Shown: one piece after another, positions 26,360 to 35,579 of the stretch
Numbering within the stretch: position 1 is the stretch's first letter
Layout of the letters: each line of letters begins with the position of its first letter
Source of the DNA: Nesterenkonia populi
Lineage (GTDB): Bacteria > Actinomycetota > Actinomycetes > Actinomycetales > Micrococcaceae
Direction of reading: 5' to 3'
Length of the DNA: 64,000 nt
Assembly: GCF_007994735.1 (NCBI RefSeq)
Contig: NZ_VOIL01000001.1
Coordinates: 186,001-250,000, forward strand
The notes under the pieces: model-generated
Told to the model about the DNA's origin: nothing
Database searches by the model: none
Seen by the model: only the letters and a program-made list of their open reading frames with translations
Program-made: the position numbers and the translations under genes

Positions 26360-26425
26360 TTGCAAACACAGATTTGCACAGATATTGTGTGGGAAATCCC
26401 ACACTAATGTGGCACATACCACATT
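26360..26425 (+). promoter_or_regulatory. fruR promoter with two tandem CRP-like dyads and one further dyad
   Basis: A -35 TTGCAA (26360-26365) and -10 TATTGT (26383-26388) are separated by 17 bp. TGCAAA-N6-TTTGCA (26361-26378) overlaps the -35. GTGTGGGA-AA-TCCCACAC (26387-26404) covers the likely start site. AATGTGG-N6-CCACATT (26406-26425) follows. The last two both contain TGTGG-N6-CCACA and are offset by exactly 20 bp, so they lie on nearly the same helix face. The motif resembles CRP/GlxR sites (TGTGA-N6-TCACA) but could equally be FruR autoregulation. Confidence 0.7.
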
Positions 26426-26448
26426 CAGTCTCTCTGAGGGAGGTCCCC

Positions 26449-27255
26449 ATGCCCCTGCTCGCCGCCGAGCGCCACGGCCGCGTCCGTGCTCTGCTGACAC
26501 AGGACGGCAGCGTCAGCGTCCAGCAGCTCGCTGACACCTTCGCCGTCACGCGGGAGACCGTCCGACGAGACTTGGACCAGCTCGAGGCGGAAGGAGCCCT
26601 GCGCCGCATCCATGGGGGCGCAGTGCCCGCCGCCTCCGCATCGCGGACCGAGGCGCCGCTCCAGGAGCGGCAGAGCCGTCGGGCCGAGGAGAAGCGCCGC
26701 ATAGCCCATGCGGCGCTCGCGTACCTGCCTCCTGCCGAAGGAGGCTCCATGATCATCGACGCCGGCACCACCACGGAGGCCCTCGCCGAGCTCCTCACCG
26801 CCCCCGGGGAAAGGAGCGCCGAAGACCCCGAGGAGCACCGCTTCCTGATCACCAACGCGGTGCCCATCGCGGCGAAGCTCAGCTCCTCCCCCTCTGTCGA
26901 CGTCGAGATTCTCGGCGGCAGCATCCGCGGGATCACCGGAGCCGCCGTCGGCGTGCAGACCACCGCGGCGCTGCGCCGACGCCGCGCCGACGTCGTCTTC
27001 CTCGGCACCAACGGGGTGGAGGCAGGGTTCGGGCTGAGCACCCCTGACACGCAGGAGGCCGCCGTGAAGACCGAGCTGCTCGAGGCCGGGCGCCAGCGCG
27101 TGGTGCTCGCCGACTCCTCGAAGCTGGGCCGCAGCTCCCTGGTGCAGTTCGCGAGGCTGGAGGACATCGACGTGCTGATCACCGACGCCGCGCCGCCGGC
27201 CTCCCTCGCTGATGCCCTGGCCGAGGCCGAGGTGTCCGTGGTGGTGGCCCCGTGA
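26449..27255 (+). CDS. fruR: DeoR/GlpR-family transcriptional regulator of fructose genes
   Basis: This 268-residue repressor starts at the ATG preceded by GGGAGG. The N-terminal DeoR helix-turn-helix covers about residues 6-58 (RHGRVRALLTQDGSVSVQQL, then VTRETVRRDLDQLEAEGALRRIHGGA, the family signature). The C-terminal DeoRC sensor has IIDAGTTTEALAELL, FLGTNGVEAGFGLSTPD and VVLADSSKLG, typical of binding phosphorylated sugars. Gene order predicts fructose-1-phosphate as effector. It shares GTGA with the start of fruK. A farther upstream start at 26266 would cross the promoter and is rejected. Confidence 0.9.
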   Translation: MPLLAAERHGRVRALLTQDGSVSVQQLADTFAVTRETVRRDLDQLEAEGALRRIHGGAVPAASASRTEAPLQERQSRRAEEKRRIAHAALAYLPPAEGGSMIIDAGTTTEALAELLTAPGERSAEDPEEHRFLITNAVPIAAKLSSSPSVDVEILGGSIRGITGAAVGVQTTAALRRRRADVVFLGTNGVEAGFGLSTPDTQEAAVKTELLEAGRQRVVLADSSKLGRSSLVQFARLEDIDVLITDAAPPASLADALAEAEVSVVVAP

Positions 27256-28247
27256 TCCTCACCGTCACCCCCAACCCGAGCCTGGACAAGACCGTGGAGC
27301 TGTCCGCGCCGCTGGCCGTGGGACAGGTGCAGCGCGCCGCCGGCCAGCACGCCGAGCCGGGCGGCAAGGGCGTCAACATCGCACGCGCGCTGGCCGCAGC
27401 CGGTGAGGACTCCCTCGCCCTGCTCCCCGGCGACCCCGGCGACCCCGTGCTCACCGCCCTCGAGGAGCTCGCCGTGCGCCACGAGGCGCTGCCGATCGGC
27501 ACCCCCCTGCGCACCAACATCACCATCACCGACCCTGCCGGCACCACCACCAAGGTCAACGAGCTCGGGCCCGCTCTGCCCCAGGAGCGGGTCGAGGCAT
27601 TCCTCGAGACCGTGATCCGGCGCGCAGGGTCCGCGTCTTGGGCCGCACTGGCCGGCTCACTGCCGCCCGGCATGCCCGAGACCTTCTACGCCGACGTCAT
27701 AGCCGGGCTGCGCAATGCTGGCGGGCCTCAGCCGCCACCGATCGCCGTCGACGCCTCAGGACCGGCCCTGGCCCACGCCGCCGCCTCCGGGCCCGACCTC
27801 ATCAAGCCCAATGCCGAGGAGCTGCTGGAGCTCCACGCCGCCCTATGCGGCGCCGCAGCCTCCCCCGCCGTGAGCCCCGCGGAGCTGGAGGGCGAACGCG
27901 GCCTCGCAGCCGAGCTGGTCCGCAGCGTGCAGAAGCACGGCGTGCGGGCCGCACTGGTGACCCTCGGCGCGCACGGAGCCGTCCTCGTGCCGGAGCCCTC
28001 CTCGGACGCGCCGGTCCTCGCCGCCTCCGGACCCCCGCTCGTGGTGCGCAGCACCGTCGGCGCCGGCGACGCCTCGCTCGCCGGGTACGTGCTGGCCGCC
28101 CACCGGGGCGCCGCGGCGGAGGAGCGTCTGCGGCGCGCCGCCGCCCAGGGCCGGGCCGCAGCCTCCCTGCCGGGCTCCACCATGCCTCGCCCCCAAGACC
28201 TCAGGATCCTCGACATCGTCGTCGAGGAGCTACCCCCCACGAAGTAA
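27252..28247 (+). CDS. fruK: 1-phosphofructokinase
   Basis: This 331-residue PfkB-family kinase phosphorylates fructose-1-phosphate from the PTS to fructose-1,6-bisphosphate. VTPNPSLDKTVEL at the N-terminus and PGGKGVNIARALA are 1-phosphofructokinase signatures. VGAGDASLAGYVLA carries the catalytic Asp of the C-terminal PfkB motif. It starts at GTG, overlapping the fruR stop by 4 bp, and is followed 10 bp later by fruA. Confidence 0.93.
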   Translation: MILTVTPNPSLDKTVELSAPLAVGQVQRAAGQHAEPGGKGVNIARALAAAGEDSLALLPGDPGDPVLTALEELAVRHEALPIGTPLRTNITITDPAGTTTKVNELGPALPQERVEAFLETVIRRAGSASWAALAGSLPPGMPETFYADVIAGLRNAGGPQPPPIAVDASGPALAHAAASGPDLIKPNAEELLELHAALCGAAASPAVSPAELEGERGLAAELVRSVQKHGVRAALVTLGAHGAVLVPEPSSDAPVLAASGPPLVVRSTVGAGDASLAGYVLAAHRGAAAEERLRRAAAQGRAAASLPGSTMPRPQDLRILDIVVEELPPTK

Positions 28248-28257
28248 GGAAACCGCC

Positions 28258-30276
28258 ATGTCCATCACCACCACTGACCTGGTCAGCCTGGATGAGCTCA
28301 CCGAGGAGCACCCCCGGGAGGTCATCCGTGCCCTGGCCGAGCGGCTCGTCCTGGCTGGGCGCGCCGAGAGCGCCGACCCCGTCTTCGAGGCCGCATGGGC
28401 CCGTGAGGAGCAGTCCTCCACCGGCATGCCCGGCGGCTTCGCGATCCCGCACTGCCGCACCGCAGCGGTCAGCCGCCCCACAGTCGCCTTCGCCCGGCTG
28501 CCCCAGCCCGTCCCCTTCGACCCGGACGAGCCCTCTGACCTGGTCTTCTTCATCATCGTTCCCGAGAGCGCCGACCAGGAGCATCTGAAGATCCTCTCCA
28601 CCATCGCCACCTCGCTGATGGACGAGGAGTTCGTCTCCTCGCTGCGCTCAGCGCAGAGCCCCGACCACGCCGTGGAGCTGCTCCAGTCAGCCCTGGGCGG
28701 CCACGCGCAGGAGCCGGTCGACCAGCCGGCCGCAGCCTCCGCCGCGGAGGGCGCTCCGAGCCTGGTGGCCGTCACGGCCTGCCCCACCGGCATCGCCCAC
28801 ACCTATATGGCCGCCGACGCACTGAAGCAGGCCGCCGAGCGGCTCGGCATCTCGCTGCAGGTGGAGACCCAGGGCTCCGCCGGCTCCGCTCCCCTGGAGC
28901 GCAGCGCCATCGCCGAGGCCTCCGCCGTCGTCTTCGCCGCCGACGTCGACGTCCGCGACAAGCAGCGGTTCGTGGGCAAGCCGGTGGTCGCCTCCCGCGT
29001 CCGCCGGGGCATCGATGATCCGGAGTCGCTGCTGCGCGAAGCCCTGGCCGCCGCCGAGGACCCGCAGGCCAAGACGGTCAGCGTCGAGGACAGCGGCTCC
29101 TCCGAGAACGCTGAGGAGGAGTCGGAGAGCTTCGGCCGGAAGACCCAGCGGGTCCTGATGACCGGCGTGAGCTACATGATCCCGTTCGTGGCCGCCGGCG
29201 GCCTGCTCATCGCACTGGGCTTCCTGCTGGGCGGGTACAACATCACCGACGCCGCGGAGGACATCGCCTTCGGCAGCACCCTGTGGAGCCTGCCCTCCGA
29301 GGCTGAGCTGCCTGACCCGTTCCACGGATTCGGCGCCCTCGGCGGGTACCTCGGCGCGGTGTTCTTCGTCATCGGCGGGGCGGCCATGAACTTCCTGGTT
29401 CCCGCACTGGCCGGATACATCGCATACGGCATGGCGGACCGGCCCGGCATCGCGCCCGGATTCACGGCCGGCGCGGTGGCACTCAGCATGGACGCCGGCT
29501 TCATCGGCGGCATCGTCGGCGGTGTGCTCGCCGGCGCTGTGGCAGCCGGTTTCCGCCGGCTGGACGTTCCCCGCTGGCTGGCGGGGCTCATGCCCGTAGT
29601 GATCATCCCGCTGCTGGCCACCATCGTGGCCGCCGGGTCCATGGTCCTCTTCCTCGGCGGCCCCATCGCACAGCTGACCGCCGCCCTGGAGGGGTGGCTC
29701 GAGGGCATGACGGGCTCCGCCGCCGTCGTGCTGGGGCTGATCCTCGGCCTGATGATGTGCGTGGACCTCGGCGGCCCGGTCAACAAGGTGGCCTACTCCT
29801 TCGCCGTCGCAGGCGTCTCGGGGGCTGTCGCGGCGGGAGCCGATGCCCCGCTGATGATCATGGCCACGGTGATGGCAGCGGGCATGGTGCCGCCGCTGGG
29901 CATGGCCCTGGCGACCTTCGTGGACCGGAGGCTCTTCACCTCCGCGGAGCAGGAGAACGGAAAGACGGCCGTGCTGCTGGGCGCCGCCTTCATCTCCGAG
30001 GGGGCGATCCCCTTCGCCGCGGCAGATCCGCTGCGCGTGCTCCCCGCCTCGATGCTGGGCGGAGCGACCACCGGCGCGCTGACCATGGCCTTCGGGGTCA
30101 CCTCCTTCGCTCCCCACGGCGGCGTGTTCGTGCCGTTCGCGGTGGAGAGCTTCCCGCTGTTCCTGGCCTCGGTCCTCTGCGGCGCTGCCGTCACGGCGCT
30201 CAGCGTGATCGCGCTGAAGCGCTGGGTCCGACGCGCCCCCGCGCAGAAGGCGGAGCCTCAGGCTGCCTCAGCCTGA
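28258..30276 (+). CDS. fruA: PTS fructose transporter subunit IIABC
   Basis: This 672-residue three-domain permease imports fructose and phosphorylates it at C1. IIA (about 1-150) has FAIPHCRT with the phospho-His. IIB (about 170-270) has VTACPTGIAHTYMAADAL with the phospho-Cys. IIC (about 295-655) is a nine- to ten-helix membrane domain with GGAAMNFLVPALAGYIAYG and CVDLGGPVNKVAY. It needs HPr and enzyme I, whose genes lie about 5 kb away in the mannitol operon. GTAAGGAA precedes the ATG. It converges with mtlD. Confidence 0.95.
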   Translation: MSITTTDLVSLDELTEEHPREVIRALAERLVLAGRAESADPVFEAAWAREEQSSTGMPGGFAIPHCRTAAVSRPTVAFARLPQPVPFDPDEPSDLVFFIIVPESADQEHLKILSTIATSLMDEEFVSSLRSAQSPDHAVELLQSALGGHAQEPVDQPAAASAAEGAPSLVAVTACPTGIAHTYMAADALKQAAERLGISLQVETQGSAGSAPLERSAIAEASAVVFAADVDVRDKQRFVGKPVVASRVRRGIDDPESLLREALAAAEDPQAKTVSVEDSGSSENAEEESESFGRKTQRVLMTGVSYMIPFVAAGGLLIALGFLLGGYNITDAAEDIAFGSTLWSLPSEAELPDPFHGFGALGGYLGAVFFVIGGAAMNFLVPALAGYIAYGMADRPGIAPGFTAGAVALSMDAGFIGGIVGGVLAGAVAAGFRRLDVPRWLAGLMPVVIIPLLATIVAAGSMVLFLGGPIAQLTAALEGWLEGMTGSAAVVLGLILGLMMCVDLGGPVNKVAYSFAVAGVSGAVAAGADAPLMIMATVMAAGMVPPLGMALATFVDRRLFTSAEQENGKTAVLLGAAFISEGAIPFAAADPLRVLPASMLGGATTGALTMAFGVTSFAPHGGVFVPFAVESFPLFLASVLCGAAVTALSVIALKRWVRRAPAQKAEPQAASA

Positions 30277-30302
30277 CCGCCGTCAGCGTTCGGGGAGAGA
30301 GC

Positions 30303-31451
30303 TCAGAGACGGGATGCGACGATGTCGCGGACGCGGTCGAAGAGGGGGTGGACAGGATCCAGCCCAGTGACCTCCGCCGTGACAGCCTCCGGGGAGACCT
30401 CTGCCGCGCGCATTCGGTCCAGCAGCTGGTGCAGCTGCTGGGCCTGCTCGTCTCCGGTGAACTCCAGGGCCGCGTCGACGGCACTCAGCAGGCCGTCCAC
30501 CGCCAGGCCCTGCTCAGCGGCCTCGGCTGCGGGGCCGATGAGCCGCTCGCTGCGGGAGAGCTTGCGCAGCGGCTGACGTCCCACACGGTCCACGGTGTCC
30601 GGCAGGGCAGGGTTGCGGAAGCGATCGAGGATGGTGGTCCGGTACTCGGTCATCTCCTCATCAGTGAAGCCGTGCTTGGCGCGCAGCAGTGCGGAGGTCT
30701 CCTCGAGGGCGGCGGCGACGCCTGCTCCGACCTTCTCGTCGGCGAGCGCCTCGGCGATGGCGTCCAGTCCGGCCCGCTGGCCCAAGTAGGCGGCGGTGGC
30801 GTGGCCGGTGTTGACGGTGAAGAGCTTGCGCTCGATGTACGGGCCGAGCTCGTCCACGAAGTGCGCACCGGGAATGCTGGGGAGCCGGCCGCCGAAGGCG
30901 CCCTGCTCGATCGCCCACTCGTAGAAGGGCTCCACGGTGACGTCGATGCCGCCCTCGGACGGCTGGCCGGGCACGATGCGGTCCACCGCAGTGTTGGCGA
31001 AGACTGCATTGGAGGACAGAGCGCCCCACTCCTCACCGGCGAGCTCAGCGATGTGCTCGCGAAGGGTGTCGGTGGCGCCGATCGCGTTCTCACAGGCCAT
31101 GACCTGCAGCGGAGCCGCATCCTCGGCCCGCTCGCGCAGTCCGGCAAGGATGTGAGGCGCGATGAGCTTCAGGATGGTGGGCCCCACCGCCGTGGTCACG
31201 ACGTCGGCGTCGGCGACCTCGGCGGCCACCGCTTCCGGGCTCTCTGCGGAGTTGAGCGCCCTGAAGCCGGTGACTGTCCTGTCCTGCCCGCCGGCGCCGA
31301 CCTCGTGCACGGTGTACGATTCGGCGGCGGCGAGAGCGTCCACCAGGGGGGCGGCGACGTCGGAGAAGACCACCTCATAGCCGCCCTCATGGAGCAGAAG
31401 CCCCACGAATCCGCGGCCGATGTTGCCTGCGCCGAAATGCACTGCCTTCAT
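30303..31451 (-). CDS. mtlD: Mannitol-1-phosphate 5-dehydrogenase
   Basis: This 382-residue enzyme oxidises mannitol-1-phosphate to fructose-6-phosphate with NAD. The N-terminal Rossmann motif is MKAVHFGAGNIGRGFVG. Conserved ACENAIGATDTLREHI and the catalytic region VNTGHATAAYLG (Lys/Asn/His area, about residue 210) identify MtlD. GAGGAG lies 9 nt before the ATG. It is the last gene of the leftward operon after mtlA and completes mannitol catabolism. Confidence 0.96.
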   Translation of the reverse strand: MKAVHFGAGNIGRGFVGLLLHEGGYEVVFSDVAAPLVDALAAAESYTVHEVGAGGQDRTVTGFRALNSAESPEAVAAEVADADVVTTAVGPTILKLIAPHILAGLRERAEDAAPLQVMACENAIGATDTLREHIAELAGEEWGALSSNAVFANTAVDRIVPGQPSEGGIDVTVEPFYEWAIEQGAFGGRLPSIPGAHFVDELGPYIERKLFTVNTGHATAAYLGQRAGLDAIAEALADEKVGAGVAAALEETSALLRAKHGFTDEEMTEYRTTILDRFRNPALPDTVDRVGRQPLRKLSRSERLIGPAAEAAEQGLAVDGLLSAVDAALEFTGDEQAQQLHQLLDRMRAAEVSPEAVTAEVTGLDPVHPLFDRVRDIVASRL

Positions 31452-31483
31452 GAGGCGGTCTCCTCGTCTGTTCGCTGCTGGTT

Positions 31484-33553
31484 CTACTGGTTGACGGCCT
31501 GAAGCATCTGGAAGATCTCCTCCTCGGTGGAGGCTTCCTTCAGCTTCTGGACCTGGGACTCCTCGGCGAAGAGCTCGGCGATCCGGGAGAGGATCTGCAG
31601 GTGCTCGTCGCCCACACCGGCGATGCCGATGACGAAGCTGACCTGGTCGCCGGACCAGTCCACCCCGCCGTCGTACCGGGTGACGGACAGCGCGGAGGCC
31701 TTGACCGCGTCTTTGGCCTCGTTGGTGCCGTGCGGAATGGCCAGCTCGTTGCCCATGAAGGTGGAGACGGTCGCCTCACGGTCCCGCATGGCCTGCAGGT
31801 AGTCCTCGGTGACCGCTCCGGCGGAGACGAGGATCTCGTTGGCCTGCTGCAGCGCCTGATCCTTGGTGGCGGTGCCGGAGACGATGGTCACCCGCGCCGG
31901 GGTCAGTACCGCGGTCTCTGTGGCGACGCCGCCCTCCGCCTCAGCATGAGCGGCCGGAGCTGATGACTCCTCAGCGGCAGGGCTCTCCTCGCGGCTGCTC
32001 CTGACCAGCTCCACGACCTCGTCGTACTCGGGGGCGTTCATGAAGCTGTCCACGGAGACGTGGACGGCGTCGGGCTCCTGGCCACGGGCACGGTCGGTGA
32101 GCTGCTGCTGGGTGATGACGAGGTCCGCGTCGCCCGGCAGGTTCGGGATCGCCTTGTTGGTGATGTCGATGTCGGTGATGCCGGCTTCCTTCATCTTCTT
32201 GCGGAGCACTGAGGCGCCCATGGCGGAGGAGCCCATGCCGGCGTCGCAGGCGAAGTAGATCGTCTGGATCTTCGCGGAGGCGGCGGCCGGCACAGCGCCC
32301 GCACCGGCGGCCAGGTTGGCCAGGTGTTCGGACTTCTTGCCCTTGGCTGCCTCAGTCTTGGCGACGGCGGAGGTGAACTTATCCTCGCTGGCCAGGTCTT
32401 TCTTCCGGTCCTTGATGAGGATCAGGGCGGCCACGGCGAAGGTCACCGCTGCGGAGAGGACCCAGGAGAGGGTGACTCCCACCACGTTGCCGACCCCACC
32501 GCCTGCGGACTGCAGGTAGATGGCGATGATTGAACCGGGGGCGGCAGGCGCCTGCAGGCCGACCTCGAGCAGCATGTTGGTGGTCACACCGGTCGCACCG
32601 CCGGCGATCACAGCGACCAGCAGGGCCGGCTTCATCAGCACGTAGGGGAAGTAGACCTCGTGGATGCCGCCCACAAAGTGGATCAGCGCAGCGCCCGGGG
32701 CGGTGGCACGAGCAGCGCCGACGCCGAAGACGGTGAAAGCGAGCAGCAGACCGAGACCCGGGCCGGGGTTGGCCTCGAGCAGGAAGAGGATGGAGCTGCC
32801 CTCAGCGTCCGCCTGCTGGGTGCCCAGCGGGGTGAGCACGCCGTGGTTGATGGCGTTGTTCAGGAAGAAGACCTTAGCGGGCTCGATGAGCAGGGAGGTC
32901 AGTGGCAGGAGATTGTTGTCCACCAGCCACTCAACGGCTGAGCCGAGCGTCTCCATGAGCCAGTTGATCGGCGGGGCCAGCAGGAAGAACCCGACCACCA
33001 GCATGATGAAGCCGAGGATTCCGGCGGAGAACATGTTGACGAGCATCTCGAAGCCGGGTCTGATCTTCCCGTCCCAGATGGCGTCGATCTTCTTCATCAG
33101 CCAGGCGGCCAGCGGACCCATGATCATCGCGCCGATGAACATGTGGACGTACTCAAGCTCCTCCGCTTCGGGGAGCGTCTCGTTGAGCTGGTCGATGAAG
33201 AAGTCGGAGCCGGCGATCGTGCCGACGGCAGCCACCGCACCGACGACAGCGCCGCGAGTGTCATAGACCATCCGGCCGCCCTGCATGGCGATGAGGATCG
33301 GCAGCAGGTAGTGGATGATCGGGTAGATCACGCCGTCGAGCGCGTTGGTGGGAGCCCATCCGTCCTCGGTGAACTCACTGACGTTGACGATGATCGCGGT
33401 GGCGATGCCCCATGCGATCAGCGCGGGAATGTTCGGCATCACCATGCCGGACATGAAGGACCCGACCTTCTGGATCCCGACCCGGAGCGCCCCGGGCTGC
33501 TTCTGGTCCGGCGCGCCGGACTCTGCTTCTGCGGCAGGTGACGTCGTCGTCAT
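31484..33553 (-). CDS. mtlA: PTS mannitol transporter subunit IICBA
   Basis: This 689-residue protein is a full-length mannitol permease. The IIC membrane domain (about 25-370) contains NNAINHGVLTPLG and VGGIHEVYFPYVLMKP, typical of MtlA. IIB (about 430-525) has IYFACDAGMGSSAMGASVL with the phospho-Cys. IIA (about 550-689) has MGNELAIPHGTNEAKD with the phospho-His. Mannitol enters as mannitol-1-phosphate. GAGAGGGG lies before the ATG. It sits between ptsI (44 bp upstream) and mtlD (32 bp downstream). Confidence 0.96.
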   Translation of the reverse strand: MTTTSPAAEAESGAPDQKQPGALRVGIQKVGSFMSGMVMPNIPALIAWGIATAIIVNVSEFTEDGWAPTNALDGVIYPIIHYLLPILIAMQGGRMVYDTRGAVVGAVAAVGTIAGSDFFIDQLNETLPEAEELEYVHMFIGAMIMGPLAAWLMKKIDAIWDGKIRPGFEMLVNMFSAGILGFIMLVVGFFLLAPPINWLMETLGSAVEWLVDNNLLPLTSLLIEPAKVFFLNNAINHGVLTPLGTQQADAEGSSILFLLEANPGPGLGLLLAFTVFGVGAARATAPGAALIHFVGGIHEVYFPYVLMKPALLVAVIAGGATGVTTNMLLEVGLQAPAAPGSIIAIYLQSAGGGVGNVVGVTLSWVLSAAVTFAVAALILIKDRKKDLASEDKFTSAVAKTEAAKGKKSEHLANLAAGAGAVPAAASAKIQTIYFACDAGMGSSAMGASVLRKKMKEAGITDIDITNKAIPNLPGDADLVITQQQLTDRARGQEPDAVHVSVDSFMNAPEYDEVVELVRSSREESPAAEESSAPAAHAEAEGGVATETAVLTPARVTIVSGTATKDQALQQANEILVSAGAVTEDYLQAMRDREATVSTFMGNELAIPHGTNEAKDAVKASALSVTRYDGGVDWSGDQVSFVIGIAGVGDEHLQILSRIAELFAEESQVQKLKEASTEEEIFQMLQAVNQ

Positions 33554-33597
33554 CGCGTGCCCCTCTCGTTGTTCTGCGGTTGTCGTTGTAGAAGGTG

Positions 33598-35274
33598 CTA
33601 CTGGGTGAGCGCCTCGCGCACGGCCGCACGGGCGGCGGCGGCGCTGGTGGTGCCCAGTGCGGCCTCAGCGGCCGCACGGGCGGAGTCTGCGGTGTGCTGG
33701 GAGAGCTCGTAGCGGACCTCGGCCAGAGCGGCAGGCGCCATGGACAGGGTGTTCACGCCCAGGCCCACCAGCACGACGGCCAGCAGCGGGTCCGCTGCCG
33801 CCTCGCCGCAGACGCCCACCGGCTTGGAGGCGGACCGGCCTGCGGCTCCGACCTCACGGATGAGCCGCAGCACGGCGGGGTGCCACGGGTCCTGGAGGCT
33901 GGCCACGGACCCGAGGAGGCGGTCTGCGGCCATGGCGTACTGAGTGAGGTCGTTGGTGCCGATGGAGGCGAAGCCGGTGCGCTGCAGGATCGGCTCGGCC
34001 AGCAGAGCGGAGGATGGGACCTCCACCATCACACCTGCGGTCTTCAGCCCGTGCGCGAGGGCGAGCTCCGTGAACTGCTCGGCCTCCTCAACCGTGGAGA
34101 CCATGGGGGCCATGACCCACACGTCGGCTTCGGTCGCCGCCTCAGCCTGGGCGAGCGCGGTCAGCTGGTCCTCGAGGACCTCCTGCTTGGCAAGCAGGGC
34201 GCGGATGCCGCGCAGACCGAGGGCAGGGTTCTCCTCCTCATCGTTGGTGAGGAACGGCAGGGGCTTGTCCGCCCCGGCGTCGAGCACACGGACCACGACC
34301 TTCTTTCCGGGGAACGCCTCCAGCAGCTGGGTGTAGGCCTTGGCCTGCTCATCCACGGACGGTGCCCTGTCGGAGGAGAGGAAGAGGAACTCGGTGCGGA
34401 ACAGCCCGACGCCCTCAGCGCCCAGCTGCACCGCGTTCTCCGCACCCTCGGGGCTGCCCAGGTTGGCCAGCAGCGGCACGGCGGTGCCGTCGGCGAGCGC
34501 ACCCGGGGTGACGGGGGCCGACTGTACGGCGGCGCGCTGCTCGATGCGGCGCTGCACCTCAGCACGCTGCTCAGCGGTGGGGTCTGCGATGACATGGGAT
34601 GAGGCGGCGTCGACGATGATGTCCTGCCCCTCAGCGAGGGTCTCGGCGCCCCGTGCCCCGACGACGGCGGTGATTCCCGCGCCGCGGGCGAGGATCGCGG
34701 TGTGAGAGGTGGGGCCGCCCTCCACGGTCACCAGCGCGAGAACCTTGTCCAGGTCCAGCAGGGCGGTGTCAGCGGGAGCGAGGTCCCGGGCGACCAGCAC
34801 GAACGGGCGGCCGGGATCGGGCACGCCTGGGGCGGGCAGGCCGCGCAGGTGGGCGACGACCCGCTGGGAGACGTCGTTGAGGTCGGCGGCACGCTCGCCC
34901 AGATAGCCGCCGAGGCCCTTGAGCATCTCAGCGAACTCCTCGAATGCGCTGTGCACCGCCCACTCAGCCCGGCTGCCCTCAGCGGTCTTCGCCTCCACGG
35001 CCTCCGCCAGGGACGGATCCTGGGCCATCATGACCTGGGCCTCAAGGACCTCCTGAGCCTCTCCCCCCGCCTTCTCGCCGCGGGCGGCGAGGTCTGCGGC
35101 GACCGCGCTGACGGCCTCAGCGGCCCGTTCCCTCTCCTTCTCAGGGGCGAGGGTGGACTTCTCCGCCAGGGGGGCGGCCGGCGGGGGCGCCATGCGGGCC
35201 ACCGGGCCGTGGGCGACGCCCTGGCCGATGCCGGTGCCGATGAGCATCCCGGCGCTGGATCCGGCGGGAGTCAT
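33598..35274 (-). CDS. ptsI: Phosphoenolpyruvate-protein phosphotransferase (enzyme I)
   Basis: This 558-residue enzyme I phosphorylates HPr with PEP, energising all PTS permeases here. The phospho-His is in VEGGPTSHTAILARGAGI (about residue 190). The PEP-binding barrel has GLFRTEFLF, VVRVLDAGADKPL, and GTNDLTQYAMAADR, with the active Cys region in KPVGVCGEAAADP. It starts 2 bp after the ptsH stop. No second copy is in the window, so this one probably serves both fructose and mannitol. Confidence 0.96.
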   Translation of the reverse strand: MTPAGSSAGMLIGTGIGQGVAHGPVARMAPPPAAPLAEKSTLAPEKERERAAEAVSAVAADLAARGEKAGGEAQEVLEAQVMMAQDPSLAEAVEAKTAEGSRAEWAVHSAFEEFAEMLKGLGGYLGERAADLNDVSQRVVAHLRGLPAPGVPDPGRPFVLVARDLAPADTALLDLDKVLALVTVEGGPTSHTAILARGAGITAVVGARGAETLAEGQDIIVDAASSHVIADPTAEQRAEVQRRIEQRAAVQSAPVTPGALADGTAVPLLANLGSPEGAENAVQLGAEGVGLFRTEFLFLSSDRAPSVDEQAKAYTQLLEAFPGKKVVVRVLDAGADKPLPFLTNDEEENPALGLRGIRALLAKQEVLEDQLTALAQAEAATEADVWVMAPMVSTVEEAEQFTELALAHGLKTAGVMVEVPSSALLAEPILQRTGFASIGTNDLTQYAMAADRLLGSVASLQDPWHPAVLRLIREVGAAGRSASKPVGVCGEAAADPLLAVVLVGLGVNTLSMAPAALAEVRYELSQHTADSARAAAEAALGTTSAAAARAAVREALTQ

Positions 35275-35276
35275 GC

Positions 35277-35546
35277 TCAGGCCTCGTCGTGGTCGGTGAC
35301 GAGGAGCTGCTCAAGGGTGTCCAGCGCGGACTCGGCGCTCTCCCCCTCGGCGGTGAGGACGACCTCGTCGCCCTTCTCCACTCCCAGAGAGAGCACGGTG
35401 AGGATGCTGGCGGCGTTGACCGTCTTCTCGCCCTTGGCGATGGTCACCGGAACACCGGTCTCCTGGGCTGCGGAGACGAACAGCTTGGCAGGGCGGGCGT
35501 GCAGGCCGCTGGAGGAGGCGACGGTGACGGTGCGCGATGCGGACAT
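35277..35546 (-). CDS. ptsH: Phosphocarrier protein HPr
   Basis: This 89-residue HPr has the phosphorylation site GLHARPAKLFV (His about residue 16) and a C-terminal helix. The residue equivalent to regulatory Ser46 lies in NAASILTVLSLGVEKGDEV. I start at the ATG at 35546, since the upstream ATG at 35579 would add an unconserved leader touching the preceding stop. It forms a tight pair with ptsI. Confidence 0.95.
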   Translation of the reverse strand: MSASRTVTVASSSGLHARPAKLFVSAAQETGVPVTIAKGEKTVNAASILTVLSLGVEKGDEVVLTAEGESAESALDTLEQLLVTDHDEA

Positions 35547-35579
35547 GATGAGAAGCCTTTCGTGGGGTTGATGACTCAT

